Part shown: positions 1 to 8,088 of the stretch, piece after piece
Layout: each line of letters opens with the position of its first letter
How positions within the stretch are numbered: the stretch's first letter is position 1
From: Stenotrophomonas indicatrix
GTDB taxonomy: Bacteria > Pseudomonadota > Gammaproteobacteria > Xanthomonadales > Xanthomonadaceae
Length of the DNA stretch: 64,000 nucleotides
Assembly: GCF_002750975.1 (NCBI RefSeq)
Contig: NZ_PEJS01000001.1
Coordinates: 3,286,001-3,350,000, forward strand
Direction: 5' to 3'
Notes under the pieces: model-generated
Told to the model about the DNA's origin: nothing
The model's input: only the letters and a program-made list of their open reading frames with translations
Databases searched by the model: none
Program-made: the position numbers and the translations under genes

Positions 1-68
1 GTGAGCCCGGTAGTGTAGCAATGTGTCCGCCTGCTCTCCGTAGCCGCCGGGCCCTGCTGCGACAGTGC

Positions 69-98
69 TTGACCGCCCTGACCCGGCTTGCCTATCGT
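69..98 (+). promoter_or_regulatory. Candidate promoter of the zapB-like/zapA pair
   Basis: TTGACC at 69-74 and TATCGT at 93-98 are separated by 18 bases. The start codon at 105 lies seven bases after the -10 element and has no Shine-Dalgarno sequence before it. This fits a leaderless transcript beginning at or next to the ATG. It is a pattern match only. Confidence 0.4.
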
Positions 99-104
99 GC
101 GGGC

Positions 105-326
105 ATGGAACCCGCCGATCCCCTTGCCCAGCTGCAGGCCTTCGCCGCCCGTGTGGAGGCGTTGCTCGACCGCAACCAGCGGCTGGCCGAGGAGAACCGC
201 AGCCTGCGCCACCAGCAGGAACAGCTGGTGGCCGAGCGCTCGACGCTGCTGGCCAAGAACGAGCAGGCGCGTTCCCGGGTCGAAGCGATGATCACCCGGC
301 TCAAATCCCTGGAGCAGCACACATGA
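105..326 (+). CDS. ZapB-like coiled-coil protein (TIGR02449 type)
   Basis: A 73-residue protein that is almost one continuous coiled coil: from about residue 8 to 68 it is rich in Leu, Glu, Arg and Gln (for example ALLDRNQRLAEENRSL). There is no signal peptide or membrane segment. Small coiled coils directly upstream of zapA in xanthomonads belong to the TIGR02449 family, resembling the division factor ZapB. A role at the Z-ring is inferred from family and neighbour. The stop overlaps the zapA start by four bases (ATGA), so the two are translationally coupled. A longer reading from 21 exists, but its first 28 residues are Arg-rich and unlike the family, so 105 is preferred. Confidence 0.75.
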   Translation: MEPADPLAQLQAFAARVEALLDRNQRLAEENRSLRHQQEQLVAERSTLLAKNEQARSRVEAMITRLKSLEQHT

Positions 327-619
327 GTGCCGAACCGGTCAGCGTCCGAATCCTAGACCGCGAATACACGGTCGGCGTTGGTGGCGATGAACGCGACAGC
401 CTGATGGCGGCCGCCCGCCTGCTGGATGCGCGCATGCGCGAGATCCGCGGCAGCAACCGGATGGCCGCGGTGGACCGCATCGCGGTGCTGGCGGCACTCA
501 ACCTGGCACACGAACTGCAGCTGCTGCGCGATGAGAACGCCCGCCAGGCGGTCGCCCTGCAACAGACCCTGGCCGACCTGAACCGGCGCCTGGACCGGGC
601 GATCGACAGCAGCACCTGA
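323..619 (+). CDS. zapA: Cell division protein ZapA
   Basis: This 98-residue protein has the ZapA plan. An N-terminal beta-rich head starts SVRILDREYTVGVGGDER, and residues about 50-98 form a long dimerising helix (AVLAALNLAHELQLLRDEN). ZapA binds and bundles FtsZ filaments at mid-cell. The gene overlaps the coiled-coil gene upstream and is followed by 6S RNA and then the formyltetrahydrofolate cyclo-ligase gene. The zapA-ssrS-fau order is conserved across gammaproteobacteria, which supports all three calls. Length matches the family. Nothing unusual is seen in the sequence. Confidence 0.93.
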   Translation: MSAEPVSVRILDREYTVGVGGDERDSLMAAARLLDARMREIRGSNRMAAVDRIAVLAALNLAHELQLLRDENARQAVALQQTLADLNRRLDRAIDSST

Positions 620-703
620 GATAGGCGCGGAATGCGCCTTCTCTTTTCTGAATTGGCACGCACTGTTGCCGACGAACGGCCTATCCAGATCACGCGCGGT
701 AGC

Positions 704-709
704 TATAAT
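704..709 (+). promoter_or_regulatory. -10 element of the 6S RNA promoter
   Basis: A perfect TATAAT lies seven to eight bases before the predicted 5' end of 6S RNA at about 717. No good -35 match is seen 17 bases upstream (CTATCC). Confidence 0.7.
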
Positions 710-716
710 GGCCACG

Positions 717-901
717 CGTTCTCTGCGGTACTCGACGGCATGTGCAAACATTCGCCTTGTCCCTTAAGAACGACACCGGGAGCGCGACAGCGCCGGGAGT
801 GCAGGTCCGCCTTGCAGCGGGAAGCCCGATGGTTCTCCAGCGTTCCCACTTGAGCCCCCGGGTTCAAGGTCGTTTCGCATGCATCGACATTGCGGAGAAT
901 G
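717..901 (+). ncRNA. ssrS: 6S RNA
   Basis: About 185 nt between zapA and fau, the standard location of ssrS. The ends pair over 13 positions: 717-729 with 889-901, including four G-T wobbles. This is the closing stem of 6S RNA. The 3' half contains TTGAGCCCCCGGGTTCAAGG, which matches the 6S element TTGAACCAAGGGTTCAAGG. The large central bulge that mimics an open promoter would lie in the middle of the stem. 6S RNA binds the sigma-70 RNA polymerase holoenzyme and dampens transcription in stationary phase. A perfect -10 box sits just upstream. In many relatives the transcript continues into fau, as could happen here. Confidence 0.9.
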
Positions 902-913
902 CAATATTCCAGC

Positions 914-948
914 AAGGGCGGCGTCTTCGGGCGTCGCCCTTGTTCTTT
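914..948 (+). terminator. Hairpin after 6S RNA
   Basis: Bases 914-925 pair with 930-941 over 12 positions (two wobbles) around a TTCG tetraloop, followed by GTTCTTT. It probably ends or attenuates the 6S transcript before fau. Confidence 0.7.
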
Positions 949-985
949 CCGGCACAATGACGGCTGATCCTTGCCGCACGCTGCC

Positions 986-1579
986 ATGACCGACCCGCGA
1001 CAGGCCCTGCGCCACGAGCTGCGGCAACGCCGCCGCGACCTTTCCGCCCCCGCCCGTATCGCCGCTGCCGAATCGCTGGCCGATGCGCTGCTGGCGCTGC
1101 CGTTCGCCCCGCGCGAAGGCGCCGTGGCCGGCTACTGGGCGCTGGATGGCGAAATCGCCCTGCACCGCTGGCAACTGCAGCTGCCCGATCGCTTGACCTA
1201 CTGCCTGCCGGTGCTGCACGGCGACGTGCTGCGCTTCGCGCCCTGGCGCCCCGGCCAACCGTTGACCAGCAACCGCTACGGCATTCCCGAACCGGACATC
1301 GCCATCGAAGACACGCTGGAACCGGCGCAGATGGCCCTGGTGGTGACGCCGCTGGTGGGCTTCGACGCACGGTGCCGGCGGCTGGGCATGGGAGGTGGCT
1401 GGTATGATCGCAGCTTCGCCTTCCGCCATGATCGGCCGGCGCCACCCTGGCTGGTCGGCGCGGCATTCTCGGTGCAGCAGGTCGAGTCCTTGCCGGTGGC
1501 GTCCTGGGACGTGCCGGTGGATGCGATCTGCACTGAAGCCGGCACCCTGCTCCCTTCCGCTGCCCCCGTGAACGCATGA
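986..1579 (+). CDS. fau: 5-formyltetrahydrofolate cyclo-ligase
   Basis: A 197-residue protein of the YgfA/MTHFS family, which uses ATP to convert 5-formyl-THF to 5,10-methenyl-THF in the cytoplasm. The N-terminal Arg-rich substrate/ATP segment (RQALRHELRQRRRDLS) and the C-terminal signature RLGMGGGWYDR near residue 140 are both present. The ATG at 986 is preferred over a TTG at 971 because it begins at the usual family N-terminus. Its location after 6S RNA is conserved. The stop overlaps the next start by four bases (ATGA), so fau and the EVE gene are coupled. Confidence 0.93.
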   Translation: MTDPRQALRHELRQRRRDLSAPARIAAAESLADALLALPFAPREGAVAGYWALDGEIALHRWQLQLPDRLTYCLPVLHGDVLRFAPWRPGQPLTSNRYGIPEPDIAIEDTLEPAQMALVVTPLVGFDARCRRLGMGGGWYDRSFAFRHDRPAPPWLVGAAFSVQQVESLPVASWDVPVDAICTEAGTLLPSAAPVNA

Positions 1580-2055
1580 CCGCCCGCAAGCGCTACTGGC
1601 TGATGAAGTCCGAACCGGACGCCTTTTCCATCGACGACCTGGCCAAGGTCAAGGTTGAACCCTGGAACGGCGTGCGCAACTACCAGGCGCGCAATTTCAT
1701 GCGCGATGGCATGCAGGTCGGTGACGGCATCCTGTTCTACCACTCCAATACCAAGGTGCCCGGCATCGTCGGCCTGGCCACGGTGGCCAGCGCGGCATAC
1801 CCGGACGACACCCAGTTCGACCCGAAATCCGACTACCACGATCCCAAGAGCACGCGCGAGAACCCGCGCTGGATGCTGGTGGACGTGGCCTTCGACCGCA
1901 AGCTGAAGCAGGTGATCGCGCTGGATGAGATCAAGCTGCATGCCGAGGAACTCGGCGAAGGCTTCCCGCTGGTTGCCAAGGGCAACCGCCTGTCGGTGTT
2001 CCCGGTGACCGCTGCGCAGTGGAAGCTGCTGCTGTCGCTGGAAAAGAAATCCTGA
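1576..2055 (+). CDS. EVE domain-containing protein
   Basis: A 159-residue single-domain protein of the EVE (PUA-like) superfamily. It opens with RYWLMKSEPDAFSIDDL and contains the family's WNGVRNYQARNFMR segment near residue 32 and the GDGILFYHSN strand near 52. EVE domains bind modified bases in RNA or DNA, but the ligand of this stand-alone bacterial form (YTH-like fold, thymocyte nuclear protein 1 type) is not established. Coupled to fau by a 4-base overlap and followed 24 bases later by rpiA, so the three are probably co-transcribed. Confidence 0.9.
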   Translation: MTARKRYWLMKSEPDAFSIDDLAKVKVEPWNGVRNYQARNFMRDGMQVGDGILFYHSNTKVPGIVGLATVASAAYPDDTQFDPKSDYHDPKSTRENPRWMLVDVAFDRKLKQVIALDEIKLHAEELGEGFPLVAKGNRLSVFPVTAAQWKLLLSLEKKS

Positions 2056-2079
2056 TTCCCTGCCTGAGAGTTCTCCGCA

Positions 2080-2727
2080 ATGTCTGAAGCCAAGCGCCTG
2101 GCCGCCGAGAAGGCCATCGAGTACGTCGAAGACGGCATGATCGTCGGTGTCGGCACCGGTTCCACCGTCGCCTATTTCATCGATGCGCTGGCCCGCATCC
2201 AGTATCGCATCAAGGGTGCGGTGTCCAGTTCCGAACAGAGCACCGCGCGCCTGAAGCAGCATGGCATCGAGGTGATCGAGCTGAACCACACCGGCACCCT
2301 GTCGCTGTACGTGGATGGCGCCGACGAGTGCGATCCCGGCAAGTGCCTGATCAAGGGCGGCGGCGCTGCGCTGACCCGCGAGAAGATCATCGCCGAGGCC
2401 AGCGAGCGCTTCGTCTGCATCGTCGACCCGAGCAAGCAGGTACCGGTGCTGGGCAGGTTCCCGCTGCCGGTGGAAGTGATCCCGATGGCCCGCAGCCTGG
2501 TTGCCCGCCAGATCCGCGACATGACCGGCGGCCAGCCGACCTGGCGCGAGGGCGTGGTGACCGACAACGGCAACCAGATCCTGGACATCCACAACCTGCA
2601 GATCACCGATCCGGAAAAACTGGAGCGTGAGCTCAACCAGCTGCCGGGCGTGGTCTGCGTCGGCCTGTTCGCACGGCGCCGTGCCGATGTGGTGATCGTC
2701 GGCGGCGAGCCGCCGATCGTGCTCTGA
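2080..2727 (+). CDS. rpiA: Ribose-5-phosphate isomerase A
   Basis: A 215-residue enzyme interconverting ribose-5-phosphate and ribulose-5-phosphate in the non-oxidative pentose phosphate pathway. Seen: the phosphate loop [10 protein letters not shown] near residue 26, the catalytic YVDGADE motif near 80, and [12 protein letters not shown] near 95, which holds the substrate-binding lysine. Length is typical. It starts 24 bases after the EVE gene and is followed 21 bases later by the DUF192 gene, so an fau-EVE-rpiA-DUF192 transcript is likely. Confidence 0.95.
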   Translation: MSEAKRLAAEKAIEYVEDGMIVGVGTGSTVAYFIDALARIQYRIKGAVSSSEQSTARLKQHGIEVIELNHTGTLSLYVDGADECDPGKCLIKGGGAALTREKIIAEASERFVCIVDPSKQVPVLGRFPLPVEVIPMARSLVARQIRDMTGGQPTWREGVVTDNGNQILDIHNLQITDPEKLERELNQLPGVVCVGLFARRRADVVIVGGEPPIVL

Positions 2728-2748
2728 CCCTTTCGAAGGACCCTGACG

Positions 2749-3195
2749 ATGTCGTTGCTGCGCTCACTGCTGATGCTCCCGCTGCTGGCCCTGACCGGCT
2801 GCGCCACCGATGCTGCCCGCCACTGGGTGGAACTTGACGGTGCGCGCTATGACGTTGAACTGGCCACCAACGATGAAACCCGTGCGCGCGGGTTGATGTT
2901 CCGCGACCAGATGGCCGAGGACCACGGCATGCTGTTCGTGCATGACCGCGAGGAAATGCAGGCGTACTGGATGAAGAACACCAAGATCGCGCTGGACATC
3001 CTGTACTTCGACAGCGAGCGGCGGCTGGTGAGCCAGCAGCGCGACGTGCCGCCGTGCTCGGCCGGTGACATGTGCCCGCCCTACCCCAGCGGTGGCCCGG
3101 CACGCTTCGTGCTGGAACTCAATGCCGGCCAGGCGGAGAAGCTCAAGCTGAAGGATGGCACCGAGCTGATCTTCGGCCCGGGCATCGAGAAGTAG
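2749..3195 (+). CDS. DUF192 family lipoprotein
   Basis: A 148-residue protein with a signal peptide ending in a lipobox (LLALTGC, Cys18), so probably a periplasm-facing lipoprotein. The rest is a DUF192 domain: RARGLMFRDQM, YWMKNTKIALDILYFD and the C-terminal VLELNAGQAEKLKLKDG are family hallmarks. Function of the family is unknown. The segment PPCSAGDMCPPYPSG holds two Cys that could form a disulfide. The TAG stop is part of a GTAG that begins a palindrome (GCCGGGC/GCCCGGC just downstream). Confidence 0.85.
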   Translation: MSLLRSLLMLPLLALTGCATDAARHWVELDGARYDVELATNDETRARGLMFRDQMAEDHGMLFVHDREEMQAYWMKNTKIALDILYFDSERRLVSQQRDVPPCSAGDMCPPYPSGGPARFVLELNAGQAEKLKLKDGTELIFGPGIEK

Positions 3196-3217
3196 GGGCG
3201 GCCGGGCTGCGCCCGGC
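3192..3217 (+). repeat. GTAG palindrome overlapping a stop codon
   Basis: GTAG at 3192-3195 is followed by GCCGGGC-TGC-GCCCGGC. The TAG is the stop of the DUF192 gene. It is a short GTAG-headed REP-like element. Confidence 0.6.
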
Positions 3218-3263
3218 ACCCGCCGAATCGACATCAAAAGCAAGAGCTGGGTTATCGAGGCAT

Positions 3264-3367
3264 GGTGGGGCGGTGTGGGCTTGCAGGACACGCCGTAAAC
3301 CCATCCCTGGGGGCTCGTAGGCGCCATCCATGGCGCCTGCGGGCCTGCAAGCCCACACCACCCCACC
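3264..3367. repeat. Composite palindrome, copy A
   Basis: A 104-base element. Outer arms 3264-3287 and 3344-3367 are complementary at 23 of 24 positions. Between them lie a core related to ACGCCGTAAACCCATCCCTG and an inner 9-bp perfect hairpin AGGCGCCAT/ATGGCGCCT. Copies B (48567) and C (48869, inverted) share the core but have different, self-complementary arms. Confidence 0.85.
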
Positions 3368-3416
3368 TCTGACAGCTTCCTGCCGCTGTTGGTGGGTGTC
3401 GACCTTGGTCGACACG

Positions 3417-3440
3417 GTAGATCCACGCCATGCGTGGATG
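3417..3440 (+). repeat. SMAG-type REP element
   Basis: GTAG followed by the palindrome ATCCACGCCATGCGTGGAT. It is preceded by another palindrome, TGTCGACC/GGTCGACA at 3398-3415. Confidence 0.85.
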
Positions 3441-3512
3441 GGGACACGTGGGGGATGATGAATTCACGCCACGCTGCTTGAAACCGCCTGCGATTGCCGC
3501 CAGTCTGTGGAC

Positions 3513-4358
3513 ATGCAGGACCGGATCACACTCCCCGACTGGGATGCACTGGCCGACTTCGACGACGAGGCGCTGCCACTGCTGCCGACCGCGCTGCTGA
3601 TCGCGCGCGATGAATATCCCGATCTGCAGCCGTCGACCTACGATGCGCTGGTGCAGAGCCACGTCGAGCACCTGCGCGCCGAGGTGGACAGCATCGAGCA
3701 CAGCCCGCTGAAGATGGCGGCCATCAACCGGCATCTGTTCGATGAGCTGGGCTACAGCGGCGACCACCAGGAGTACTACGACCCGCGCAACAGCTACCTC
3801 AACCAGGTCTTAGAGCGCCGTCTGGGCAATCCGATCTCGCTGGCACTGGTGCAGATGGAGGTGGCGCGACGGCTGGGCATTCCGTTGGACGGCGTGTCAT
3901 TCCCCGGTCATTTCCTGGTGCGCCTGCCGGTTGACGATGGCGTGCTGGTGATGGACCCGTTCAATGGGGGCCGGCCGCTGGACGTGGACGAACTGCGCGA
4001 ACGCGCCAAATCACACCTGGGCGGGCAGATGCCCGACGACCAGGTGCTGGCGCAGATCCTCGATCCTGCACCGAGCCGCGCGATCCTGATCCGCATGCTG
4101 CGCAACCTGCATGGGGTCTATGCCGAGGCCAGCGAGTGGGATCGTGCCGCGCGCAGTGCCGACCGCCTGCTCAAGCTTGCCCCCGAACAGGACGATGCCC
4201 TGCGCGATCGCGGCCTGGCCTACCTGCAGCTGGACTACCTGGCCGGCGCGCGCAACGACCTGGGCCTGTACCTCAAGCGCAACCCCGAGGCCAGCGACGC
4301 GCAATGGCTGCGCGAGAAGCTGATCGACCTGGGCGGCCCGGTACCGCGGCTGCATTGA
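3513..4358 (+). CDS. SirB1-type transglutaminase-like/TPR protein
   Basis: A 281-residue cytoplasmic protein of the SirB1 family. Residues about 30-180 are the transglutaminase-like core (YYDPRNSYLNQVLERRLGNPISLALV, shortened by the family to NPISLA; then VSFPGHFLVRL and VMDPFNGGRPL). Residues about 185-275 contain TPR-like helices (EWDRAARSADRLLKLAPEQDDAL). The catalytic Cys-His pair of true transglutaminases is not evident, and the function in Stenotrophomonas is unknown. Two starts are possible, GTG at 3507 and ATG at 3513. Neither has a clear ribosome site, so the ATG is chosen. Confidence 0.8.
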   Translation: MQDRITLPDWDALADFDDEALPLLPTALLIARDEYPDLQPSTYDALVQSHVEHLRAEVDSIEHSPLKMAAINRHLFDELGYSGDHQEYYDPRNSYLNQVLERRLGNPISLALVQMEVARRLGIPLDGVSFPGHFLVRLPVDDGVLVMDPFNGGRPLDVDELRERAKSHLGGQMPDDQVLAQILDPAPSRAILIRMLRNLHGVYAEASEWDRAARSADRLLKLAPEQDDALRDRGLAYLQLDYLAGARNDLGLYLKRNPEASDAQWLREKLIDLGGPVPRLH

Positions 4359-4367
4359 GGTTGTCCG

Positions 4368-4393
4368 GTGTGCGGACCAACGGTCCGCACCCA
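4368..4393. repeat. REP-like palindrome
   Basis: GGTGTGCGGACC/GGTCCGCACCCAC hairpin between the SirB1 and rubredoxin genes, which converge on it. Relatives lie near 10338 and 29365. Confidence 0.55.
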
Positions 4394-4406
4394 CAGATAG
4401 GTCCGA

Positions 4407-4598
4407 TCAATCGATCTCGACCATCTCGAAATCGTCCTTGGTCACGCCGCAATCCGGGCAGGTCCAGGTCTCGGGAATGTCTTCCCAGCGCGTTCCCGGG
4501 GCGATGCCCTCTTCCGGCAGCCCATCCGCTTCGCGGTACAGGAATCCGCAGACCACGCACATCCAGGTACGCAGGGTGGTGGGGGTGGCTTCGCTCAT
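4407..4598 (-). CDS. Rubredoxin
   Basis: A 63-residue rubredoxin with the two iron-binding knuckles CVVCG near residue 14 and CPDCG near 47. The acidic segment between them ([24 protein letters not shown]) is typical. It carries one electron on a single Fe(S-Cys)4 centre in the cytoplasm. Its partner is not encoded nearby. The start at 4598 puts 13 residues before the first Cys pair. A longer reading to 4649 would add 17 unlike residues and overlap the divergent thiE promoter. It is transcribed divergently from thiE. Confidence 0.93.
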   Translation of the reverse strand: MSEATPTTLRTWMCVVCGFLYREADGLPEEGIAPGTRWEDIPETWTCPDCGVTKDDFEMVEID

Positions 4599-4665
4599 CG
4601 GATAATCAGGGCTGGATTCACGGGCCGCCATTGTCCCATCGCGGTCCACTCACCGGTAGCCATCG

Positions 4666-5301
4666 ATGACTTCTGCTTCCCCGGCGCCCCGCGGCGTCTA
4701 CCTGATCACCCCGGATGAACCCGATACCGCCCGCCTGCTGGCGCGCACCGCGCCGCTGCTCGCCGCCGGCGCCACCTGGCTGCAGTACCGCAACAAGAGC
4801 GCCAGCGATGCCCTGCGACGGGAACAGGCCACGGCGCTGCAGGCCTTGTGCGCCGCCCACGGCGTGCCGCTGATCGTCAACGACGACCCCGAGCTTGCCC
4901 AGGCCATCGGCGCGGCGGGCGTGCACCTGGGCGGCACTGACGGTGACATCGGCGCCGCACGCAGCCTGCTCGGCCCGGACGCCATCATCGGCGCCTCCTG
5001 CTACGACCAGCTGGCCAACGCCGAGCGTGCCGTGGCGGCCGGCGCCAGCTACGTGGCCTTCGGCGCGTTCTTCCCCACCACCACCAAGGTCACCAGCAGC
5101 CGCGCCCACCCCGACCTGCTGCGGCAAAGCGCCGCACTGGGCGTGCCGCGGGTGGCGATTGGTGGCCTGAGCCCGGACAATGTCGGTCCCATCATCGATG
5201 CCGGCGCCGACCTGCTGGCCGTGGTCAGCGGCATCTACGCCGCGCAGGACCCGGTCGCGACCCAGCGCGCCTACCTCGCCCGATTCGATACGCAGCAGTA
5301 A
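4666..5301 (+). CDS. thiE: Thiamine-phosphate synthase
   Basis: A 211-residue TIM-barrel enzyme joining the pyrimidine (HMP-PP) and thiazole (HET-P) moieties to make thiamine phosphate. Seen: YLITPDEPD at the N-terminus, WLQYRNKS near 44, [10 protein letters not shown] near 71 (phosphate/Mg binding), GVHLGGTDG near 86, FPTTTKV near 132 and AIGGLSPDN near 165. It is followed 15 bases later by hemL. The other thiamine gene here, thiC, is about 40 kb away under a TPP riboswitch. No riboswitch is seen before thiE. Confidence 0.94.
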   Translation: MTSASPAPRGVYLITPDEPDTARLLARTAPLLAAGATWLQYRNKSASDALRREQATALQALCAAHGVPLIVNDDPELAQAIGAAGVHLGGTDGDIGAARSLLGPDAIIGASCYDQLANAERAVAAGASYVAFGAFFPTTTKVTSSRAHPDLLRQSAALGVPRVAIGGLSPDNVGPIIDAGADLLAVVSGIYAAQDPVATQRAYLARFDTQQ

Positions 5302-5316
5302 CCCCCAGGAAACCCC

Positions 5317-6606
5317 ATGAACCACGACCAGTCCCACGCCCTGTTCTCCCGCGCCCAGGAATTGCTGCCTGGCGGCGTCAACTCACCGGTGCGCGCGTTC
5401 AAGTCGGTCGGCGGCGAACCCTTCTTCGTCGAGCGCGCTGACGGCGCCTACCTGTACGACGTCGACGGCAACCGCTACATCGACTACGTGGGATCGTGGG
5501 GCCCGATGATCGTCGGCCACAACCACACCGCCGTACGCCAGGCGGTGAAGAAGGCGATCGACAACGGCCTGTCCTTCGGTGCGCCGTGCGCAGCGGAAGT
5601 GACCATGGCCGAGACCATCACCCGGCTGGTGCCGTCGTGCGAGATGGTGCGCATGGTCAACTCCGGTACCGAAGCCACCCTGTCGGCGATCCGCCTGGCG
5701 CGCGGTGCCACCGGCCGCAGCTGCATCGTCAAGTTCGAAGGCTGCTACCACGGCCACGGCGACTCGTTCCTGGTCAAGGCCGGCAGCGGCATGCTGACCC
5801 TGGGCGTGCCGACCTCGCCCGGCGTGCCGGCCGGCCTGAGCGAACTGACCCTGACCCTGCCCTACAACGACTTCGAGGCGGCCACCGCCCTGTTCGACGC
5901 ACGCGGCAGCGAGATCGCCGGCCTGATCATCGAGCCGGTGGTCGGCAACGCCAACTGCATTCCGCCCCGCGAAGGCTACCTGCAGCACCTGCGCGCGCTG
6001 TGCACGCAGCATGGCGCGCTGCTGATCTTCGACGAAGTGATGACCGGTTTCCGCGTTGCCCTTGGCGGTGCGCAGGCGCACTACGGTATCAGCCCGGACC
6101 TGACCACCTTCGGCAAGATCATCGGCGGCGGCATGCCGGTGGGCGCCTACGGCGGCCGCCGCGAGCTGATGCAGCAGATCGCGCCCGCTGGCCCGATCTA
6201 CCAGGCCGGCACGCTCAGCGGCAACCCGGTGGCGATGGCCGCCGGCCTGGCCATGCTGGAGCTGATCCAGCAGCCGGGTTTCCACGACGATCTGAGCGCG
6301 CGCGCCGCACGCCTGTGCGCGGGGCTGGAAGCTGCCGCCGCCGATGCAGGCGTAGCGGTGACCACCACCCAGGTGGGCGCGATGTTCGGGCTGTTCTTCA
6401 CCGCTGAGAAGGTGGAGACCTACGCCCAGGCCACGGCCTGCGACATCCCGGCGTTCAACCGCTTCTTCCACGCGATGCTGGACCAGGGTGTGTTCCTGGC
6501 ACCGTCGGCGTACGAGGCCGGCTTCCTGTCCAGCGCACACGACGATGACGTGATCGAGGCCACGCTGGCAGCGGCACGCGTGGCGTTCAAGGCGGCCAAG
6601 GGCTGA
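5317..6606 (+). CDS. hemL: Glutamate-1-semialdehyde 2,1-aminomutase
   Basis: A 429-residue class III PLP enzyme that makes 5-aminolevulinate from glutamate-1-semialdehyde in the C5 heme pathway. Seen: [12 protein letters not shown] near residue 13, [15 protein letters not shown] near 112, the PLP-aspartate in [12 protein letters not shown] near 235-245, and the Schiff-base lysine in [14 protein letters not shown] near 267. Length is normal. It probably shares a transcript with thiE (15-base gap). The 3' flank is a dense GTAG repeat array. Confidence 0.96.
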   Translation: MNHDQSHALFSRAQELLPGGVNSPVRAFKSVGGEPFFVERADGAYLYDVDGNRYIDYVGSWGPMIVGHNHTAVRQAVKKAIDNGLSFGAPCAAEVTMAETITRLVPSCEMVRMVNSGTEATLSAIRLARGATGRSCIVKFEGCYHGHGDSFLVKAGSGMLTLGVPTSPGVPAGLSELTLTLPYNDFEAATALFDARGSEIAGLIIEPVVGNANCIPPREGYLQHLRALCTQHGALLIFDEVMTGFRVALGGAQAHYGISPDLTTFGKIIGGGMPVGAYGGRRELMQQIAPAGPIYQAGTLSGNPVAMAAGLAMLELIQQPGFHDDLSARAARLCAGLEAAAADAGVAVTTTQVGAMFGLFFTAEKVETYAQATACDIPAFNRFFHAMLDQGVFLAPSAYEAGFLSSAHDDDVIEATLAAARVAFKAAKG

Positions 6607-6617
6607 ACCCCGGCCTG

Positions 6618-6641
6618 GTAGGTGCCGACCGTGGTCGGCAC
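6618..6641 (+). repeat. GTAG palindrome, GTGCCGACC variant
   Basis: GTAG followed by GTGCCGACC-GT-GGTCGGCAC, a second sequence class of the same GTAG-headed design, 11 bases after hemL. Confidence 0.7.
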
Positions 6642-6651
6642 TGCCTGCCCT

Positions 6652-6792
6652 CATCCACGCATGGCGTGGATCTACTGGATCGACGTGCTTCATCCACGCA
6701 TGGCGTGGATCTACTGGATCGATGTGCTTCATCCACGCATGGCGTGGATCTACTGGATCGATGTGCTTCATCCACGCATGGCGTGGATCTAC
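6652..6792 (-). repeat. Four SMAG palindromes in a 39-bp tandem array
   Basis: The inverted SMAG (CATCCACGCATGGCGTGGATCTAC) occurs at 6652, 6691, 6730 and 6769. The period is exactly 39 bases: 24 of palindrome plus 15 of linker TGGATCGATGTGCTT. Linker one differs by one base (GACGTG). It lies between the convergent hemL and azurin genes. Confidence 0.9.
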
Positions 6793-6809
6793 TGAGCTGC
6801 GTCTCTGGA

Positions 6810-6833
6810 GTAGAGCCACGCCATGCGTGGCTG
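6810..6833 (+). repeat. SMAG-type element, opposite orientation
   Basis: GTAG followed by GCCACGCCATGCGTGGC. It faces the 39-bp array, and its last base lies eight bases from the azurin stop codon. Confidence 0.75.
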
Positions 6834-6841
6834 CTGCGCAC

Positions 6842-7291
6842 TCAACCGAAGACGAACTTGCCCTTCATCATCGCGAAGTGGCCGGGGAACGAGCAGAAGA
6901 AGGTGTAATCGCCGCCCTTCTGCATGCCCTTCGTGGAAAAACGCACGCGGGCGGTCTCGCCACCACCGATCACCTTGGTGTGGGCCAGCACGCGCTTGTC
7001 GGCCTTCGGCAGGTAGCTGTCGGCCAGGGTCATGCGCATGCCCGCCATCGCCACCGGCTGGTAGTCGGCGGTGCGGGTCAGCACCCAGTTGTGGCCCATC
7101 GCGGTGGCGGCCAGCCTGCCGGTGTGGCGCAGGGTCAGGTCGATTTCGCTGCAATCGGCAGCCACCTTGATCTCCCGGCTGCTGAAGCTCATCTGGTCGG
7201 TGCTGTCGATGCTCACCGCACATACGCGCGCCATCGCCGATGGCGCCAGCATCAGCGCACCCAGCCCCACCGCTACCATCCAAGCTTTCAT
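6842..7291 (-). CDS. azu: Azurin (blue copper protein)
   Basis: A 149-residue secreted protein. A signal peptide (about residues 1-20, ending PSAMA) precedes a cupredoxin domain. The type 1 copper ligands are visible: His in TAMGHNWVL, and Cys, His and Met in FFCSFPGHFAMMKG near the C-terminus. Azurin shuttles single electrons in the periplasm, for example to nitrite reductase or cytochrome c peroxidase. The start MKAWMVAV at 7291 gives a proper signal peptide. Longer readings do not. It is divergent from the HAD gene across a 122-base gap. Confidence 0.95.
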   Translation of the reverse strand: MKAWMVAVGLGALMLAPSAMARVCAVSIDSTDQMSFSSREIKVAADCSEIDLTLRHTGRLAATAMGHNWVLTRTADYQPVAMAGMRMTLADSYLPKADKRVLAHTKVIGGGETARVRFSTKGMQKGGDYTFFCSFPGHFAMMKGKFVFG

Positions 7292-7413
7292 CGTCGCGTC
7301 TCCTGCAGGTTCGGTGGTCATTCTAGGCAGACACCTGGCCACCCGGCTGCGACCGTGTGTCGCAGTGGTGGTCCAGGGTTTGCGTGCGGATACGGCAATG
7401 GCATGCTCGACCG

Positions 7414-8016
7414 ATGCGGATCGATCTTCTCCTGCTCGATGTTGATGGCGTGCTGCTGCACTACCAGCGTGCACAGCGCGTGCTGCATCTGGCGCAGACG
7501 CTGGGCGTGCCGACCGCGCACGTGCAGGCCGCGCTGTACGACAGCGGGCTCGAAGCCGCACACGACAGCGGTACGCTGGATGGCGCGCGCTATCTGGCCC
7601 AGCTGGGCGAACGGCTCGGCACAACGGTAACGCTGCACACCTGGATCGCCGCCCGGCACGCGGCCAGCCACCCGCAGCACGCCGTGCTGCAACGGCTGCA
7701 TGCCCTGCAGGTGCCGATGGCGGTGCTGACCAACAATGGTGCCTTGATGACGCAGGCGCTGCCGACGCTGCTGCCGGAGCTGTTTCCCATGCTGCACGGC
7801 CGGGTGTTCTGCAGCGCGGACTTCGGCCTGCGCAAGCCTGCGCCGGAGGTGTTCCTGCGCACGCTCGCAGCCCTCGAGGTGGCACCGGCGCACACGCTGT
7901 TCGTCGATGACCTGTTCGTCAACGTGCGCGGTGCACGCGCAGCGGGCCTGCACGCGGAAACCGTGCAGGACGGACGCGGACTGGGGAAGGTGCTGAAGCG
8001 CTACGGGGTGCGGTAG
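7414..8016 (+). CDS. HAD-superfamily hydrolase
   Basis: A 200-residue phosphatase-like protein with all four HAD motifs: LLLLDVDGVLL at residues 4-14 (nucleophile Asp), VLTNNGA near 109, RKPAPEVF near 146 and FVDDLFVNV near 163. The helical cap between residues 20 and 85 places it in subfamily I. The substrate cannot be deduced. The first Asp motif reads DVDGV rather than DxDGT, as in several YihX/GPH-like members. Its stop codon TAG (8014-8016) is the TAG of a GTAG palindrome. Confidence 0.85.
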   Translation: MRIDLLLLDVDGVLLHYQRAQRVLHLAQTLGVPTAHVQAALYDSGLEAAHDSGTLDGARYLAQLGERLGTTVTLHTWIAARHAASHPQHAVLQRLHALQVPMAVLTNNGALMTQALPTLLPELFPMLHGRVFCSADFGLRKPAPEVFLRTLAALEVAPAHTLFVDDLFVNVRGARAAGLHAETVQDGRGLGKVLKRYGVR

Positions 8017-8076
8017 CGCCGGGCCATGCGCGACGAGCGCAGCGGAAAAGCAACGCCGGGCATGGCCCGGCGCTAC
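8013..8076. repeat. Pair of facing GTAG palindromes
   Basis: GTAGCGCCGGGCCATGCGC at 8013 and an inverted partner CGCCGGGCATGGCCCGGCGCTAC ending at 8076 form a dimer between convergent genes. The first GTAG supplies the stop of the HAD gene. Confidence 0.75.
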
Positions 8077-8088
8077 CTTGGTCAATGA

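Noticed and set aside
6652..6792. Regularly spaced repeats as a CRISPR array
   Set aside because: The linkers are the same 15 bases rather than unique spacers, the repeat is a perfect SMAG palindrome, and no cas gene is near.
6722..7630. Long plus-strand reading across azurin
   Set aside because: It begins in the repeat array and then runs antisense to the azurin gene; composition is that of a GC-rich shadow.
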